Positions 1-8,257 of a stretch of DNA of 64,000 nucleotides are shown piece after piece. Within the stretch, counting starts at the first letter, position 1. Every line of letters starts with the position of its first letter. The notes under the pieces are model-generated. The model made no database searches. It was not told where the DNA came from and saw only the letters and a program-made list of their open reading frames with translations. The DNA is from Mesorhizobium jarvisii (GTDB lineage Bacteria; Pseudomonadota; Alphaproteobacteria; Rhizobiales; Rhizobiaceae): contig NZ_QZXA01000011.1 in NCBI RefSeq assembly GCF_003601985.1, positions 1-64,000 of the forward strand. Reading direction: 5' to 3'. The position numbers and the translations under genes were made by a program.

Positions 1-77
1 GTAGGGCAGTAGGGCAGTAGGGCAGTAGGGCAGTAGGGCAGTAGGGCAGTAGGGCAGTAGGGCAGTAGGGCAGTAGG
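1..77. repeat. Tandem array of octamer GTAGGGCA
   Basis: Nine perfect copies of the 8-bp unit GTAGGGCA fill positions 1-72 and a partial copy runs to 77. The array probably continues left of the window. The same unit appears in inverted orientation (TGCCCTAC) at 453-500, so the two arrays bracket the four-helix-bundle gene and could pair as one long hairpin in a transcript. There are no unique spacers, so it is not a CRISPR array. Confidence 0.95.
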
Positions 78-82
78 TAGAA

Positions 83-449
83 CTATTCAGGGGACAATTT
101 GCGGACGAGGGGCCGCAAGAGCGTTCCCACGCTCTCGCTTCGGTTCATCAATGGTTCGGTTGCCTGATGGGAGGTGATTCCGACGCGCTGCGCGATCAGC
201 AGATTGGTCTCCAACTCTTTGAGAGATCCCTGCAATTCTGAGAAACTGCTGATATGAAGCTCGGCTTTCTCGCCCATAACCCTCGGCAATGTTGGCGGGA
301 ACGGAGGTAGCTGCACGACGTACCTGAGCCGTCAGCCCGTAGCGCTCATCCTTTGGCCAGGCTCTGGTTGTTTCGTAGATCGAAACCGCCAGATCCATAG
401 CTTGCTGCCAGACAATCAAATCTCTGTACGATTCAATCTTGGCCGCCAT
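83..449 (-). pseudogene. Four-helix-bundle (S23/IVS-type) protein, frameshifted
   Basis: The first reading frame starts at ATG 449 and carries the family core (IVWQQAMDLAVSIYE, GLTAQVRRAATSVPANIAEG, then YQQFLRIA). After this the family pattern (GSLKELETNLLIAQRVG) continues only in a second frame that ends at the TAG at 83-85. The shift lies near 240-250, at GCAGGGATC, and fits loss of two bases or gain of one. Joined, the protein is about 120 residues, the normal family size. The family includes proteins encoded in 23S rRNA intervening sequences and diversity-generating-retroelement Avd proteins, but many members stand alone with no known role. Inverted octamer arrays flank the gene. A natural inactivating indel is the simplest reading; a sequencing error or recoding cannot be excluded. 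Confidence 0.8.
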
Positions 450-452
450 CCT

Positions 453-500
453 TGCCCTACTGCCCTACTGCCCTACTGCCTTACTCCCCTATTCCCCTAA
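453..500. repeat. Inverted, degenerating copy of the octamer array (TGCCCTAC)
   Basis: Three perfect TGCCCTAC units (453-476) are followed by decayed ones (TGCCTTAC, TCCCCTAT, TCCCCTAA). They are the reverse complement of the array at 1-77. The last degenerate unit contains the TAG stop of the neighbouring glutamine synthetase gene (497-499), so the array abuts the end of a housekeeping-type gene. Confidence 0.9.
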
Positions 501-1933
501 ACATTCAGCAGAAGATACTCCCGCTCCCACGGGCTGATCACTTCCATGAAGGTCTCGAATTCCGCCCGCTTGATCGCCGCATAGGTGGCGGCGAAGGATT
601 TGCCCAGCAGCGCGCAGAGTTCCTCGTCGCCCTCGAACAGGTCGACGGCTTCGAGCAGGCTGCGCGGCAGGTCGATCTCGTCCGCATTGGCGGTCGTCAG
701 CACCGGCGGCTCGGCCTTGATCTTCCTGGTGATGCCGATCAGCCCGCAGGCAAGCGAAGCCGCCAGCGCCAGGTAGGGATTGGCATCGGAGGACGGGATG
801 CGGTTTTCGACACGCCGCGCCGCCGGATCCGAACGCGGCACGCGGAACGCCGTGGTGCGGTTGTCATAGCCCCATTTGTTGTTGACCGGAGCCGAGGCCG
901 CCTGCGTCAGCCGCCGGTAGGAATTGACATAGGGCGCGAACATCACCAGCGCGTTCGGCACGTGTTTCTGCATGCCGCCGATGAAATGGAAGAACGCCTC
1001 GGTCTCCGAGCCGTCCTCGGCCGAGAAGATGTTCTTGCCAGTCTTCTTGTCGATGATCGACTGGTGGATATGCATGGCAGAACCCGGCTGGCCCTGGATC
1101 GGCTTGGCCATGAAGGTGGCGTAGATCTCGTGCTTGAGCGCGGCTTCGCGGATGGTGCGCTTGAACATGAACACCTGGTCGGCGAGCTCGATCGGGTCGC
1201 CGTGGCGCAGATTGATCTCGAGCTGGCCGGCGCCCTCTTCATGGATGAGCGTGTCGATCTCGAGGCCCTGGCTTTCGGAGAAGTGGTAGATGTCGTCGAT
1301 CAGTTCGTCGAACTCGTTGACGCCGGCGATCGAATAGCCGGCGCCGCCGCCGATTGCACGGCCCGAGCGACCGACGGGCGGGGTGAGCGGATAGTCCGGG
1401 TCCGGGTTCTTGCGCACCAGGTAGAACTCGATCTCGGGCGCCACCACCGGCCTCAGCCCGAGCTTGTCATAGGCGGCAAGCACGCGCTTCAACACATTGC
1501 GCGGCGTGAATTCGACCGAGCGGCCGTCCTGGTGAACGAGGTCGCAGATGACGGCGGCCGTCGGGTCTTCTTCCCAGGGCACGACTGTCAGCGTCGACAG
1601 GTCCGGCATCAGCTTGAGGTCGCCGTCGTCTTCCGGATAGTGGAAGCCGTTGCCGTCTTCGGGATAGCCGCCGGAAATCGTCGTCATGAAGACGGCCGAA
1701 GGCAGCGCCAGCGAGGTGTTGGAGGTGAATTTCTTCGACGGCATCATCTTGCCGCGCGCCACGCCCGCCTGATCAGGGGTGATGCATTCGATGTCCTCGA
1801 TGCCGCGCCATTCCAGCCAGTCGCTGACTTCCTTCCAGTTCTTCACACCACGCAGGTTTTTCACGAAGGCAGGCGTACGCGCTCGTCCTCCGCGGCTCGA
1901 CGGACGGACTTCCTTTTTTGCAGGCGGCATCAT
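497..1933 (-). CDS. Glutamine synthetase family protein, probable gamma-glutamylputrescine synthetase
   Basis: A 478-residue protein of the glutamine synthetase type I superfamily. Visible landmarks are the metal/glutamate-site stretch VAPEIEFYLV, the ATP-site segment GSAMHIHQS, NNKWGYDNRTTAFRVP, and RVENRIPSSDANPYL near the C-terminus. Length and motifs resemble PuuA-like enzymes, which ligate glutamate to putrescine or other amines, more than GlnA, which usually has a longer conserved N-terminal domain and a tyrosine adenylylation loop. Substrate assignment is inference; the putrescine-type ABC transporter at 8.3-12.4 kb gives mild support. It is divergent from the HAD gene at 2077. The ATG at 1933 is chosen as the longest sensible start. 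Confidence 0.85.
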   Translation of the reverse strand: MMPPAKKEVRPSSRGGRARTPAFVKNLRGVKNWKEVSDWLEWRGIEDIECITPDQAGVARGKMMPSKKFTSNTSLALPSAVFMTTISGGYPEDGNGFHYPEDDGDLKLMPDLSTLTVVPWEEDPTAAVICDLVHQDGRSVEFTPRNVLKRVLAAYDKLGLRPVVAPEIEFYLVRKNPDPDYPLTPPVGRSGRAIGGGAGYSIAGVNEFDELIDDIYHFSESQGLEIDTLIHEEGAGQLEINLRHGDPIELADQVFMFKRTIREAALKHEIYATFMAKPIQGQPGSAMHIHQSIIDKKTGKNIFSAEDGSETEAFFHFIGGMQKHVPNALVMFAPYVNSYRRLTQAASAPVNNKWGYDNRTTAFRVPRSDPAARRVENRIPSSDANPYLALAASLACGLIGITRKIKAEPPVLTTANADEIDLPRSLLEAVDLFEGDEELCALLGKSFAATYAAIKRAEFETFMEVISPWEREYLLLNV

Positions 1934-2076
1934 TCACCAGATTGGGTTGCGGATTTGCGAGTATAGCCGTGCCCCACTGTGTAAGGGAAGGGGAGGTGCC
2001 GCCGGCAGTCCTCGTTCCGGTTGAAAATCACGTCGGTCGGCCTAGGTTCGTACGGCTCCCAACCCGGAAGGCATCG

Positions 2077-2793
2077 ATGCGAAACAACAACGAACTGACG
2101 ACCATTGGCTTCGACGCCGACGACACGCTTTGGCAGAACGAACAGTTCTTCCGCATGACGGAGAAGCGTTTCGCCACCATGCTTGCCGATCATGGCGAGG
2201 AGAAACAGATTTCGGCGCGATTGCTCGAGGCCGAGCGGCGCAACCTTGCCGTCTATGGCTTCGGCATCAAGGGGTTCACCCTGTCGATGATCGAAACGGC
2301 GATCGAGGTCACCGACGGGCGTGTACCGGCTTCGGTCATAGCGGAGATCCTCGAGGCTGGCCGCGAGATGCTGAGCCACCCGATCGAGGTCTTGCCGCAT
2401 GTGCGCGACACAGTGGAGAAACTTGCCGGCGCCTACCGCCTCGTGCTGATCACCAAGGGCGACCTCTTCGACCAGGAGCGCAAGCTGGCCGGGTCCGACC
2501 TCGGCGACCTGTTCGACGCGGTCGAGATCGTCAGCGACAAGAATGCCGCGACCTATTCCCGCCTTTTCAGTCGCCACGGTGACGGCCCCGCAAAGAGCAT
2601 GATGGTCGGCAATTCGCTGAAGTCGGACGTGGTGCCGGCCATCGAGGCCGGCGGTTGGGGCGTTCATGTGCCGCACGAACTCACCTGGGTGCTCGAGCAT
2701 GTCGAGGCGCCGCTCGCCGAGCCGCGGTTTCGCCAGATATCCAACCTCGGGCAATTGCCCGAACTGGTCCAAACCATCGCCAGAGGGAGTTGA
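2077..2793 (+). CDS. HAD superfamily hydrolase
   Basis: A 238-residue haloacid dehalogenase-like hydrolase. Motif I is GFDADDTLW (nucleophile and acid/base aspartates near residues 13 and 15), motif II is VLITKGD, and motif III/IV is MMVGNSLKSDVVPA. A helical cap domain lies between motifs I and II. The frame is open upstream to 1918, but the ATG at 2077 is preferred because the residues before it are low-complexity and motif I then sits at the usual distance from the N-terminus. Such enzymes are small-molecule phosphatases; the substrate cannot be read from sequence. Confidence 0.88.
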   Translation: MRNNNELTTIGFDADDTLWQNEQFFRMTEKRFATMLADHGEEKQISARLLEAERRNLAVYGFGIKGFTLSMIETAIEVTDGRVPASVIAEILEAGREMLSHPIEVLPHVRDTVEKLAGAYRLVLITKGDLFDQERKLAGSDLGDLFDAVEIVSDKNAATYSRLFSRHGDGPAKSMMVGNSLKSDVVPAIEAGGWGVHVPHELTWVLEHVEAPLAEPRFRQISNLGQLPELVQTIARGS

Positions 2794-2882
2794 TCGCGCT
2801 CTGCACGTCGCCCAAAAGTAACCTCGGTTTGGGGAGAACGATATGCATGGAACAACGACCCGAAGCGCGCCAGGTGACGCGC

Positions 2883-3326
2883 TTAGCGGCTTATCAGGCG
2901 ATCGATCACCGGTTGCAGCCGCTCGGGCGTGATCGGCTTGGCGACGACGACGTCAATCACGTTCGACAGGCCCAGGCTCTCCGGCGTACCGGTCTTGGTC
3001 GAAAGCAGGATCACGGGAGGAAACGATTTTCCCGAAGCCCGTCGCAATGTTTCGATGCCGGACATCAGGATGTCGCAGTCGTTGTTGTCCGCGCCGCCAT
3101 CCAGCACGATCACGCCTGGCACGAGTGTCCGCAAGGTCTTCGCCGCCATGTCGGGCGATTCCGAGATTGGCTTGAGCCCGGATCGCTCGACGATCTTCGA
3201 CACCACCACGCGATTGATCGGCGATTTCCCGACAACAAGCACTTGCGAGGGACTGCGTATCGTCTCGGTGCTTGAATCCTGGGTCACCAGATTCGGATGT
3301 TTTGCGGTCTCGCCCTCGTTTCTCAC
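2883..3326 (-). CDS. Response regulator receiver-like protein
   Basis: A 147-residue single-domain protein with a GTG start at 3326. A CheY-like fold is suggested by VLVVGKSPINRVVVSKIVE at the N-terminus, the putative phospho-acceptor in VIVLDGGAD, the switch region VILLST, and the conserved lysine-proline in VVAKPIT. The acidic pair expected at the very start of receiver domains is not obvious (VVGKS where VVDD is usual), so phosphorylation may be weak or absent. No output domain is present. No sensor kinase is adjacent. Confidence 0.75.
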   Translation of the reverse strand: MRNEGETAKHPNLVTQDSSTETIRSPSQVLVVGKSPINRVVVSKIVERSGLKPISESPDMAAKTLRTLVPGVIVLDGGADNNDCDILMSGIETLRRASGKSFPPVILLSTKTGTPESLGLSNVIDVVVAKPITPERLQPVIDRLISR

Positions 3327-3501
3327 TGGGCACCCAAGTCGGCCAAGAAGCTCGCCCCTATTTCAATGCAGAGTTGAATCTGGGCGACAATTGGCGTGAG
3401 ATAGCAGCCCATGTCAAGTTGAAATAAAAGCCTTCCGAAAACGCTCCTGCGATAGTGGAGTCAAGCAACAGTACTGTACTGCCCTGTCCACGGATTGGTT
3501 G

Positions 3502-3541
3502 CGTAAAAATAAAATTCACCTGCGCATACGCTGTGCAGGTG
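3502..3541 (-). terminator. Rho-independent terminator of the aceA unit
   Basis: On the minus strand a 7-bp perfect stem (CACCTGC/GCAGGTG, 3535-3541 with 3517-3523) with an 11-nt loop is followed by a T-rich tract (AATTTTATTTTTACG). It lies just after the small gene ending at 3567 and would end transcription of aceA plus that gene. Confidence 0.7.
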
Positions 3542-3566
3542 AAGGGCCGGTTGCAACGATTTCCGG

Positions 3567-3809
3567 TCAGCCATGGCTCTGTTGTGTGACGATCACCGGG
3601 ATCAGAAGGTCGCCCCAATTGCCGTCGCCGCCATGGTGCCTCGCCGAGCGCACCAGCTCCACCGAGACGCCGGCCTCGACCGCCTTCATCACCGACTGGT
3701 TGAGCCTGTGCAGATCGTTGGCCAGCATGCGGATCGTCGCCTGCTGGTCGACGCTCATCGTGGTCGATTGTTCTTCTGCCCGTTCCTTGACGCGGCTTAT
3801 CGATGCCAT
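3567..3809 (-). CDS. Small conserved-type hypothetical protein downstream of isocitrate lyase
   Basis: An 80-residue protein with an AGGAGA ribosome binding site 7-8 nt before the ATG at 3809. It is predicted to be helical in its first two thirds (KERAEEQ...LANDLHRLNQSVMKAVEAGVSVELV) and ends with a more polar tail. It is 56 bp after aceA on the same strand and before a shared terminator, so it is probably co-transcribed with isocitrate lyase. I do not recognise a named domain and assign no function. Confidence 0.75.
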   Translation of the reverse strand: MASISRVKERAEEQSTTMSVDQQATIRMLANDLHRLNQSVMKAVEAGVSVELVRSARHHGGDGNWGDLLIPVIVTQQSHG

Positions 3810-3865
3810 TGGTCTTCTCCTGTGTGTGAAGCCCTGTTGGGCGTTTCCTCGGTGTTTCTGATCCG

Positions 3866-5155
3866 CTATTCGGCGGCCGGCCTGAACTGTGCGTGCTCGG
3901 TCGATTCATGCATGGCGGTGGTCGACGACTTGCCGCCTGTGATTGCCATCGACACGGCGTCGAAATAGCCGGTGCCGACCTCGCGTTGGTGCTTGGTCGC
4001 GGTGTAGCCATTGGCTTCCGCCGCGAATTCGGCCTCCTGCAATTCGGAATAGGCCGCCATCTGCCGTTCCTTGTAACCACGCGCCAGTTCGAACATGCCG
4101 TAGTTGAGCTGGTGGAAGCCGGCGAGCGTGATGAACTGGAACTTGTAGCCCATGGCGCCGAGTTCCCTCTGGAACTTGGCGATCGTCGCGTCGTCGAGAT
4201 TCTTCTTCCAGTTGAAGGAGGGCGAGCAATTGTAGGCGAGCAGCTTGCCCGGATGGTGCTTGCGCACGCCCTCGGCGAATTTTTTGGCCTGTGCGAGGTC
4301 CGGCTTCGAGGTCTCGCACCAGATCAGGTCCGCGTGGGGGGCGTAGGCGATGGCCCGCGCGATGCAGGGCTCGATGCCGTTCCTGACCTGGTAGAAGCCT
4401 TCCACCGTGCGTCCGGCATCGTAGTCGACGAAGGGCTGGTCGCGCTCGTCGATGTCGGATGTCAGAAGCTTCGCGGCTTCGGCGTCGGTGCGTGCCACGA
4501 CCAGGGTCGGCGTGCCCATCACATCCGCTGCCAGGCGCGCGGCGTTGAGGTTGCGGATATGCGCGGCGGTCGGGATCAGCACCTTGCCGCCGAGATGGCC
4601 GCACTTCTTTTCCGACGCCAACTGGTCCTCGTAGTGAACGCCGGCGGCGCCCGCTTCGATGAACGCCTTCATGATCTCGAAGGCGTTGAGCGGCCCGCCG
4701 AAGCCGGCTTCGGCGTCGGCGACAATCGGCGCGAACCAGGTCTCGACCGAAAGCCCGTTGCCCTCGGAGGTCTCGATCTGGTCGGCGCGCTGCAGCGTCC
4801 GGTTGATGCGCTTGACCAGCTCCGGCGCGGCATTGGCCGGATAAAGCGACTGGTCGGGGTACATCGCCGAGGCGGTGTTGGCGTCGGCGGCGACCTGCCA
4901 GCCCGACAAATAGATCGCCTTCAGTCCGGCGCGCACCTGCTGCATAGCCTGATTGCCGGACATGGCGCCGAGCGCGTTGACGAAATCCTCCTCGTGGATG
5001 AGCTTCCACAGCCGGTTGGCACCCATTTCGGCGAGACTCTGACGGATCTGCACCGAGCCGCGCAGCCGCTTCACATCCTCTGGCGAATAGGGACGTTCGA
5101 TGCCGTCGAAGCGGCCTTCCGGCGCCGAGGGAACGAGATTGTAAAAATCGGTCAT
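3866..5155 (-). CDS. aceA: Isocitrate lyase
   Basis: A 429-residue isocitrate lyase, which cleaves isocitrate to glyoxylate and succinate in the glyoxylate shunt. The signature KKCGHLGGK is at residues 183-191, with the catalytic cysteine near 185, and VVARTDAEAA and NCSPSFNW follow in the usual order. The length matches the short bacterial form. It is divergent from an ScfR/RamB-like regulator at 5393, an arrangement known for glyoxylate-shunt control in other bacteria. TGTAAA repeats lie in the shared upstream region. Confidence 0.97.
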   Translation of the reverse strand: MTDFYNLVPSAPEGRFDGIERPYSPEDVKRLRGSVQIRQSLAEMGANRLWKLIHEEDFVNALGAMSGNQAMQQVRAGLKAIYLSGWQVAADANTASAMYPDQSLYPANAAPELVKRINRTLQRADQIETSEGNGLSVETWFAPIVADAEAGFGGPLNAFEIMKAFIEAGAAGVHYEDQLASEKKCGHLGGKVLIPTAAHIRNLNAARLAADVMGTPTLVVARTDAEAAKLLTSDIDERDQPFVDYDAGRTVEGFYQVRNGIEPCIARAIAYAPHADLIWCETSKPDLAQAKKFAEGVRKHHPGKLLAYNCSPSFNWKKNLDDATIAKFQRELGAMGYKFQFITLAGFHQLNYGMFELARGYKERQMAAYSELQEAEFAAEANGYTATKHQREVGTGYFDAVSMAITGGKSSTTAMHESTEHAQFRPAAE

Positions 5156-5224
5156 GAGTCACTCCGAAGGATTGCTGGATTTTGTCCGCGCGCCAATCTT
5201 TTGGCGCATCGGGATGTGACTGAA

Positions 5225-5374
5225 TTTACATTGCGGCGCAAAATCAGCCAGAAAAATCAGCCGATTCGGCCGAAGATTAGGGAAAACCTGTGTTGTGTTT
5301 GACAGAGGGTTGCTGTAAATTTGTCATAGTTGTAAAACTAACTGGCAATGGGATGCCGCGAATGTCGTGTAAAT
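5225..5374. promoter_or_regulatory. Divergent aceA/regulator control region with repeated TGTAAA motifs
   Basis: TGTAAA occurs on the plus strand at 5314, 5331 and 5368 and on the minus strand at 5225-5230. The copies sit between divergent aceA and the ScfR-type regulator. Their number and AT-rich context in GC-rich DNA suggest binding sites for that regulator, but no footprint can be shown from sequence. Confidence 0.4.
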
Positions 5375-5392
5375 TCCTGTCAAGAGCAGTTG

Positions 5393-6841
5393 ATGGCTGA
5401 GCAGAAGATTTTCGCCGGGCCGCGCATCCGCCGCATTCGCAACGCCAAGGGCCTGACCCAGACGGCGATGGCGGAAGGGCTCGGCATCTCGCCGTCCTAC
5501 CTCAACCTGATCGAGCGCAACCAGCGGCCGCTGACGGTGCAGCTGATCCTGAAACTGGCCTCAGTCTACAAGGTCGACCCGCATGAGCTGCAGGGCGAGG
5601 CGAGGGGGTCGGTCGCGGCCTTGAAGGAAGTGTTCACCGATCCGCTGCTGGTTGGCGAATTGCCGGGAGACCAGGAGTTGATCGAACTTGCCGAGGCAGC
5701 GCCCAATGCGTCCGCGGCGGTGATAAAACTGTTTCGCGCCTATCGCGAGCAGGCCGAGCGACTGTCAGACCTCAATGAACTCCTGGCGCGCGAAGGGCGG
5801 GCGACCGCGCTATCCGGCGCTCGCCTGCCAATCGACGAGGTGCATGAGACCTTCGAGCGGCGGCCGAACCATTTTACGGCACTTGAGGAAGAGGCCGAGG
5901 CGTTCACCGCGGTGCTCGATCCCGGCGACGATCTGTTCGGTGCGTTGAAGGCATGGCTGAAGCGCGAATACGGCATCGTGGTCAAGGTGCTGCCGGTCGC
6001 CACCATGCCGAACTGGCGCCGTCGCTACGACCGCCATTCGCAGCGCCTGTTCCTGTCCGAGAGGCTGTCGCCGTTCGACCAGCTACGCGAAGTGGCGATG
6101 GAGGCCTGCCTGATCCGCATGACGGTCGCGGTCGCCGGCGAGATCCAGGCGCTCAAGCTGACCACCGACGAAGCCCGCCGCCTCGCCCGTTTCGAGCTCG
6201 GCCGCTATGCCGCGCACGCGCTGATGATGCCCTACCAGGCCTTTCATGCCGCCGCCATCCGTGCCCGCTACGACATCGATGTCCTGCGCTCGCGCTTCGG
6301 CGTCTCTTTCGAGCAGGCCGCGAACCGGCTGACCATGCTGCAGCGGCAGGGCGCACCGGGCGTGCCGTTCTTCATGCTGGAGGTCGACAATGCGGGGAAC
6401 CGCTTTCGCAGGGCCGGCAGCCAGGGCTTTCCGCACAGCCGCTTTGGCGGCGGTTGCCCCAAGCTGCCCGTGCATGCCGCCTTCACCCAGCCGGGTCAGG
6501 TTTTCGTCGAAGCGGTGGAAATGCCTGACGGCGCCGAGTTCCTGTGCATCGCCCGCACGCTGGAAGGGCCGCAGGGCGCGTTCGCGGAGCGCCCACGCCG
6601 CACGGCGCTGCTGCTTGGTTGCGACATCGGCTTTCGCGACGACATCGTCTATGGCGCGGCGCTGCCCGGCGCCGTGGTCGGTGCAAGGGCTGGACAAGGC
6701 GCCGTCGCGGCGACGCCGGTCGGACCCGCCTGCCGGCTTTGCGAGCGCGTCGGCTGCCTGGCGCGGGCCGAACCGCCGGTGACGCGTCCGCTTGGCCTCG
6801 ACGAGATGGTGACGGGCCTGAGCGCTTTCGACTTCCAGTAA
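5393..6841 (+). CDS. XRE-family short-chain acyl-responsive regulator (ScfR/RamB type)
   Basis: A 482-residue regulator counted from the ATG at 5393; an in-frame upstream ATG at 5348 adds 15 residues that look non-coding. The N-terminal helix-turn-helix (RIRRIRNAKGLTQTAMAEG, then ISPSYLNLIERNQRPLT) is of the XRE class. The middle holds the IrrE/ImmA-like segment (LFLSERLSPFDQLREVA) with the metal ligands lost, as is usual in this family. The C-terminal half matches the DUF2083-type region with cysteines in CRLCERVGCLAR. Family members such as RamB and ScfR control glyoxylate and acyl-CoA metabolism, which fits its divergence from aceA. Confidence 0.88.
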   Translation: MAEQKIFAGPRIRRIRNAKGLTQTAMAEGLGISPSYLNLIERNQRPLTVQLILKLASVYKVDPHELQGEARGSVAALKEVFTDPLLVGELPGDQELIELAEAAPNASAAVIKLFRAYREQAERLSDLNELLAREGRATALSGARLPIDEVHETFERRPNHFTALEEEAEAFTAVLDPGDDLFGALKAWLKREYGIVVKVLPVATMPNWRRRYDRHSQRLFLSERLSPFDQLREVAMEACLIRMTVAVAGEIQALKLTTDEARRLARFELGRYAAHALMMPYQAFHAAAIRARYDIDVLRSRFGVSFEQAANRLTMLQRQGAPGVPFFMLEVDNAGNRFRRAGSQGFPHSRFGGGCPKLPVHAAFTQPGQVFVEAVEMPDGAEFLCIARTLEGPQGAFAERPRRTALLLGCDIGFRDDIVYGAALPGAVVGARAGQGAVAATPVGPACRLCERVGCLARAEPPVTRPLGLDEMVTGLSAFDFQ

Positions 6842-6977
6842 TGCGAGAACAAAGGTGCCACAATCGTCGCCGGTGTCTGGATCACCCGCGGCCTTAGTCT
6901 TTGCGTTACGCGAACAGAGCAGTTTTTTGTCGTCCCTTGCGCATCGTCCCGTCCACAAAAGCTCGACAGTCGCGCCC

Positions 6978-7931
6978 ATGACAGACGCAGCATCATCGCC
7001 GGGCCTTGTTGCATCGACCTCCTCGCCGCGCGAGGAACGTGTCGGCATGCTTCTGGTCTTCCTGTCGGCGCTGATGTGGAGTTTCGGCGGCACCATCGCC
7101 CGCTTCATCACCGTTGGCGACAGCTGGACGGTTATTTTCTGGCGCTCCGTCTGGGCCGCCGCCTTCCTGCTCCTGTTCATGACCTGGCGTGACGGCTGGC
7201 GCGGCATGCTGAAATCGTTTCGTGACATGGGCCTGCCTGGCCTTGCCGTCGGCTTCTGTTTCGCCATCGCATCGACCGCCTTCGTCGTGGCGCTCGCCTA
7301 CACCACCGTCGCCAATATCCTTTTGATGCAAGCCGGTGTGCCGCTTCTGGCGGCGCTGTTGGCCTGGGCCTTGTTTCGCGAACGGGTCAGTGCCGTGACT
7401 TGGGTGGCGATTGCCGCCGTCATTGCCGGCGTTGCCATCATGGTGTCGGAATCACTCAATGGCGCCGTCTCGCCCATAGGCGACGGGCTGGCGCTGCTGA
7501 TCGCGTTCATGTTCTCGATCGCGACCGTCATCACAAGGCGGTTCGCCAGTGTGCGGATGACGCCGGCGACCTGTCTCGGCACGTTCCTGGCCGCGGGCTT
7601 TGCCGCCTCGCAGGCGTCGACCTTCACGGTTTCAGCCGGCGACATGGGTTTTCTCTTCGCTTTCGGCGTGGTCAATCTCGGCATCGGTCTCGCCTTCTTC
7701 GCAACTGGCGCGCGGCTGATCCCGGCCGCCGTCGCGGCACTGCTCGGCACCTTCGAGCCGATCCTTGGGCCGATATGGGTCTGGCTCATCCATTCCGAGG
7801 TGCCGTCCGGCCGCACCATCATCGGCGGCGCCGTGGTGGTCACGGCGCTGCTCGTCCATATCGGGCTCGAATTCAAGCGCCAGGCACGGCCGCGGCGGGC
7901 AGGGGTCACCGGAGTGCCGTCGCCGAATTGA
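6978..7931 (+). CDS. EamA/DMT-family membrane transporter
   Basis: A 317-residue protein with about ten hydrophobic segments in two repeated EamA halves (first repeat starting at LLVFLSALMWSFGGTIAR, second ending near AALLGTFEPILGPIWVW). Members export amino acids, metabolites or drugs; the substrate is not predictable. The frame is open from 6855, but the ATG at 6978 gives the normal short cytoplasmic N-terminus. It lies 136 bp after the ScfR-type gene, so it may have its own promoter. Confidence 0.9.
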   Translation: MTDAASSPGLVASTSSPREERVGMLLVFLSALMWSFGGTIARFITVGDSWTVIFWRSVWAAAFLLLFMTWRDGWRGMLKSFRDMGLPGLAVGFCFAIASTAFVVALAYTTVANILLMQAGVPLLAALLAWALFRERVSAVTWVAIAAVIAGVAIMVSESLNGAVSPIGDGLALLIAFMFSIATVITRRFASVRMTPATCLGTFLAAGFAASQASTFTVSAGDMGFLFAFGVVNLGIGLAFFATGARLIPAAVAALLGTFEPILGPIWVWLIHSEVPSGRTIIGGAVVVTALLVHIGLEFKRQARPRRAGVTGVPSPN

Positions 7932-8257
7932 TGCGGGCCGCTGAAGCTTTGCCATTGACAATGTTGCTGCCGCCCGGGCAGGCTGGGTCCACAGCAACAA
8001 CAAGACAGGCGTATCTTGCCAAGTCTCCCCGGCGGCCCGATCGAGACCGCTCCATATTTCTGTATTTCTGTCCGCGCGGCGGCGAAAGCTTCTGACGGCA
8101 CCGCGATTCCTTCCAGCCTCGGACGATTGCGCGGCCGCGGCCGTCGCGCCAATCGGCGCTTGTTGTCCCCTGGAAAGCTCAAAAGTCTGAAACAAATGCC
8201 CGGTCGCGCACATGTCGCGACGAGCCGGCGATGGAACACTCACCAAAGGAGAATAGC
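7932..8257. other. Intergenic region before the putrescine-type operon
   Basis: No convincing gene is seen in these 326 bases. Short open frames here have atypical composition. The region presumably holds the promoter of the downstream polyamine transporter operon; I see no clear operator or riboswitch. Confidence 0.6.

Noticed and set aside
1..77. Repeat array resembling a CRISPR
   Set aside because: Units are 8 bp, directly adjacent and without unique spacers, so it is a simple tandem repeat.
452..1966. Long plus-strand open frame (504 codons) opposite glutamine synthetase
   Set aside because: Arg/Asp/Val-rich shadow of a GC-rich gene; the minus strand has clear glutamine synthetase motifs.
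3893..5302. Long plus-strand open frame opposite isocitrate lyase
   Set aside because: Shadow frame; the minus strand carries the KKCGHLGGK signature and all family motifs.
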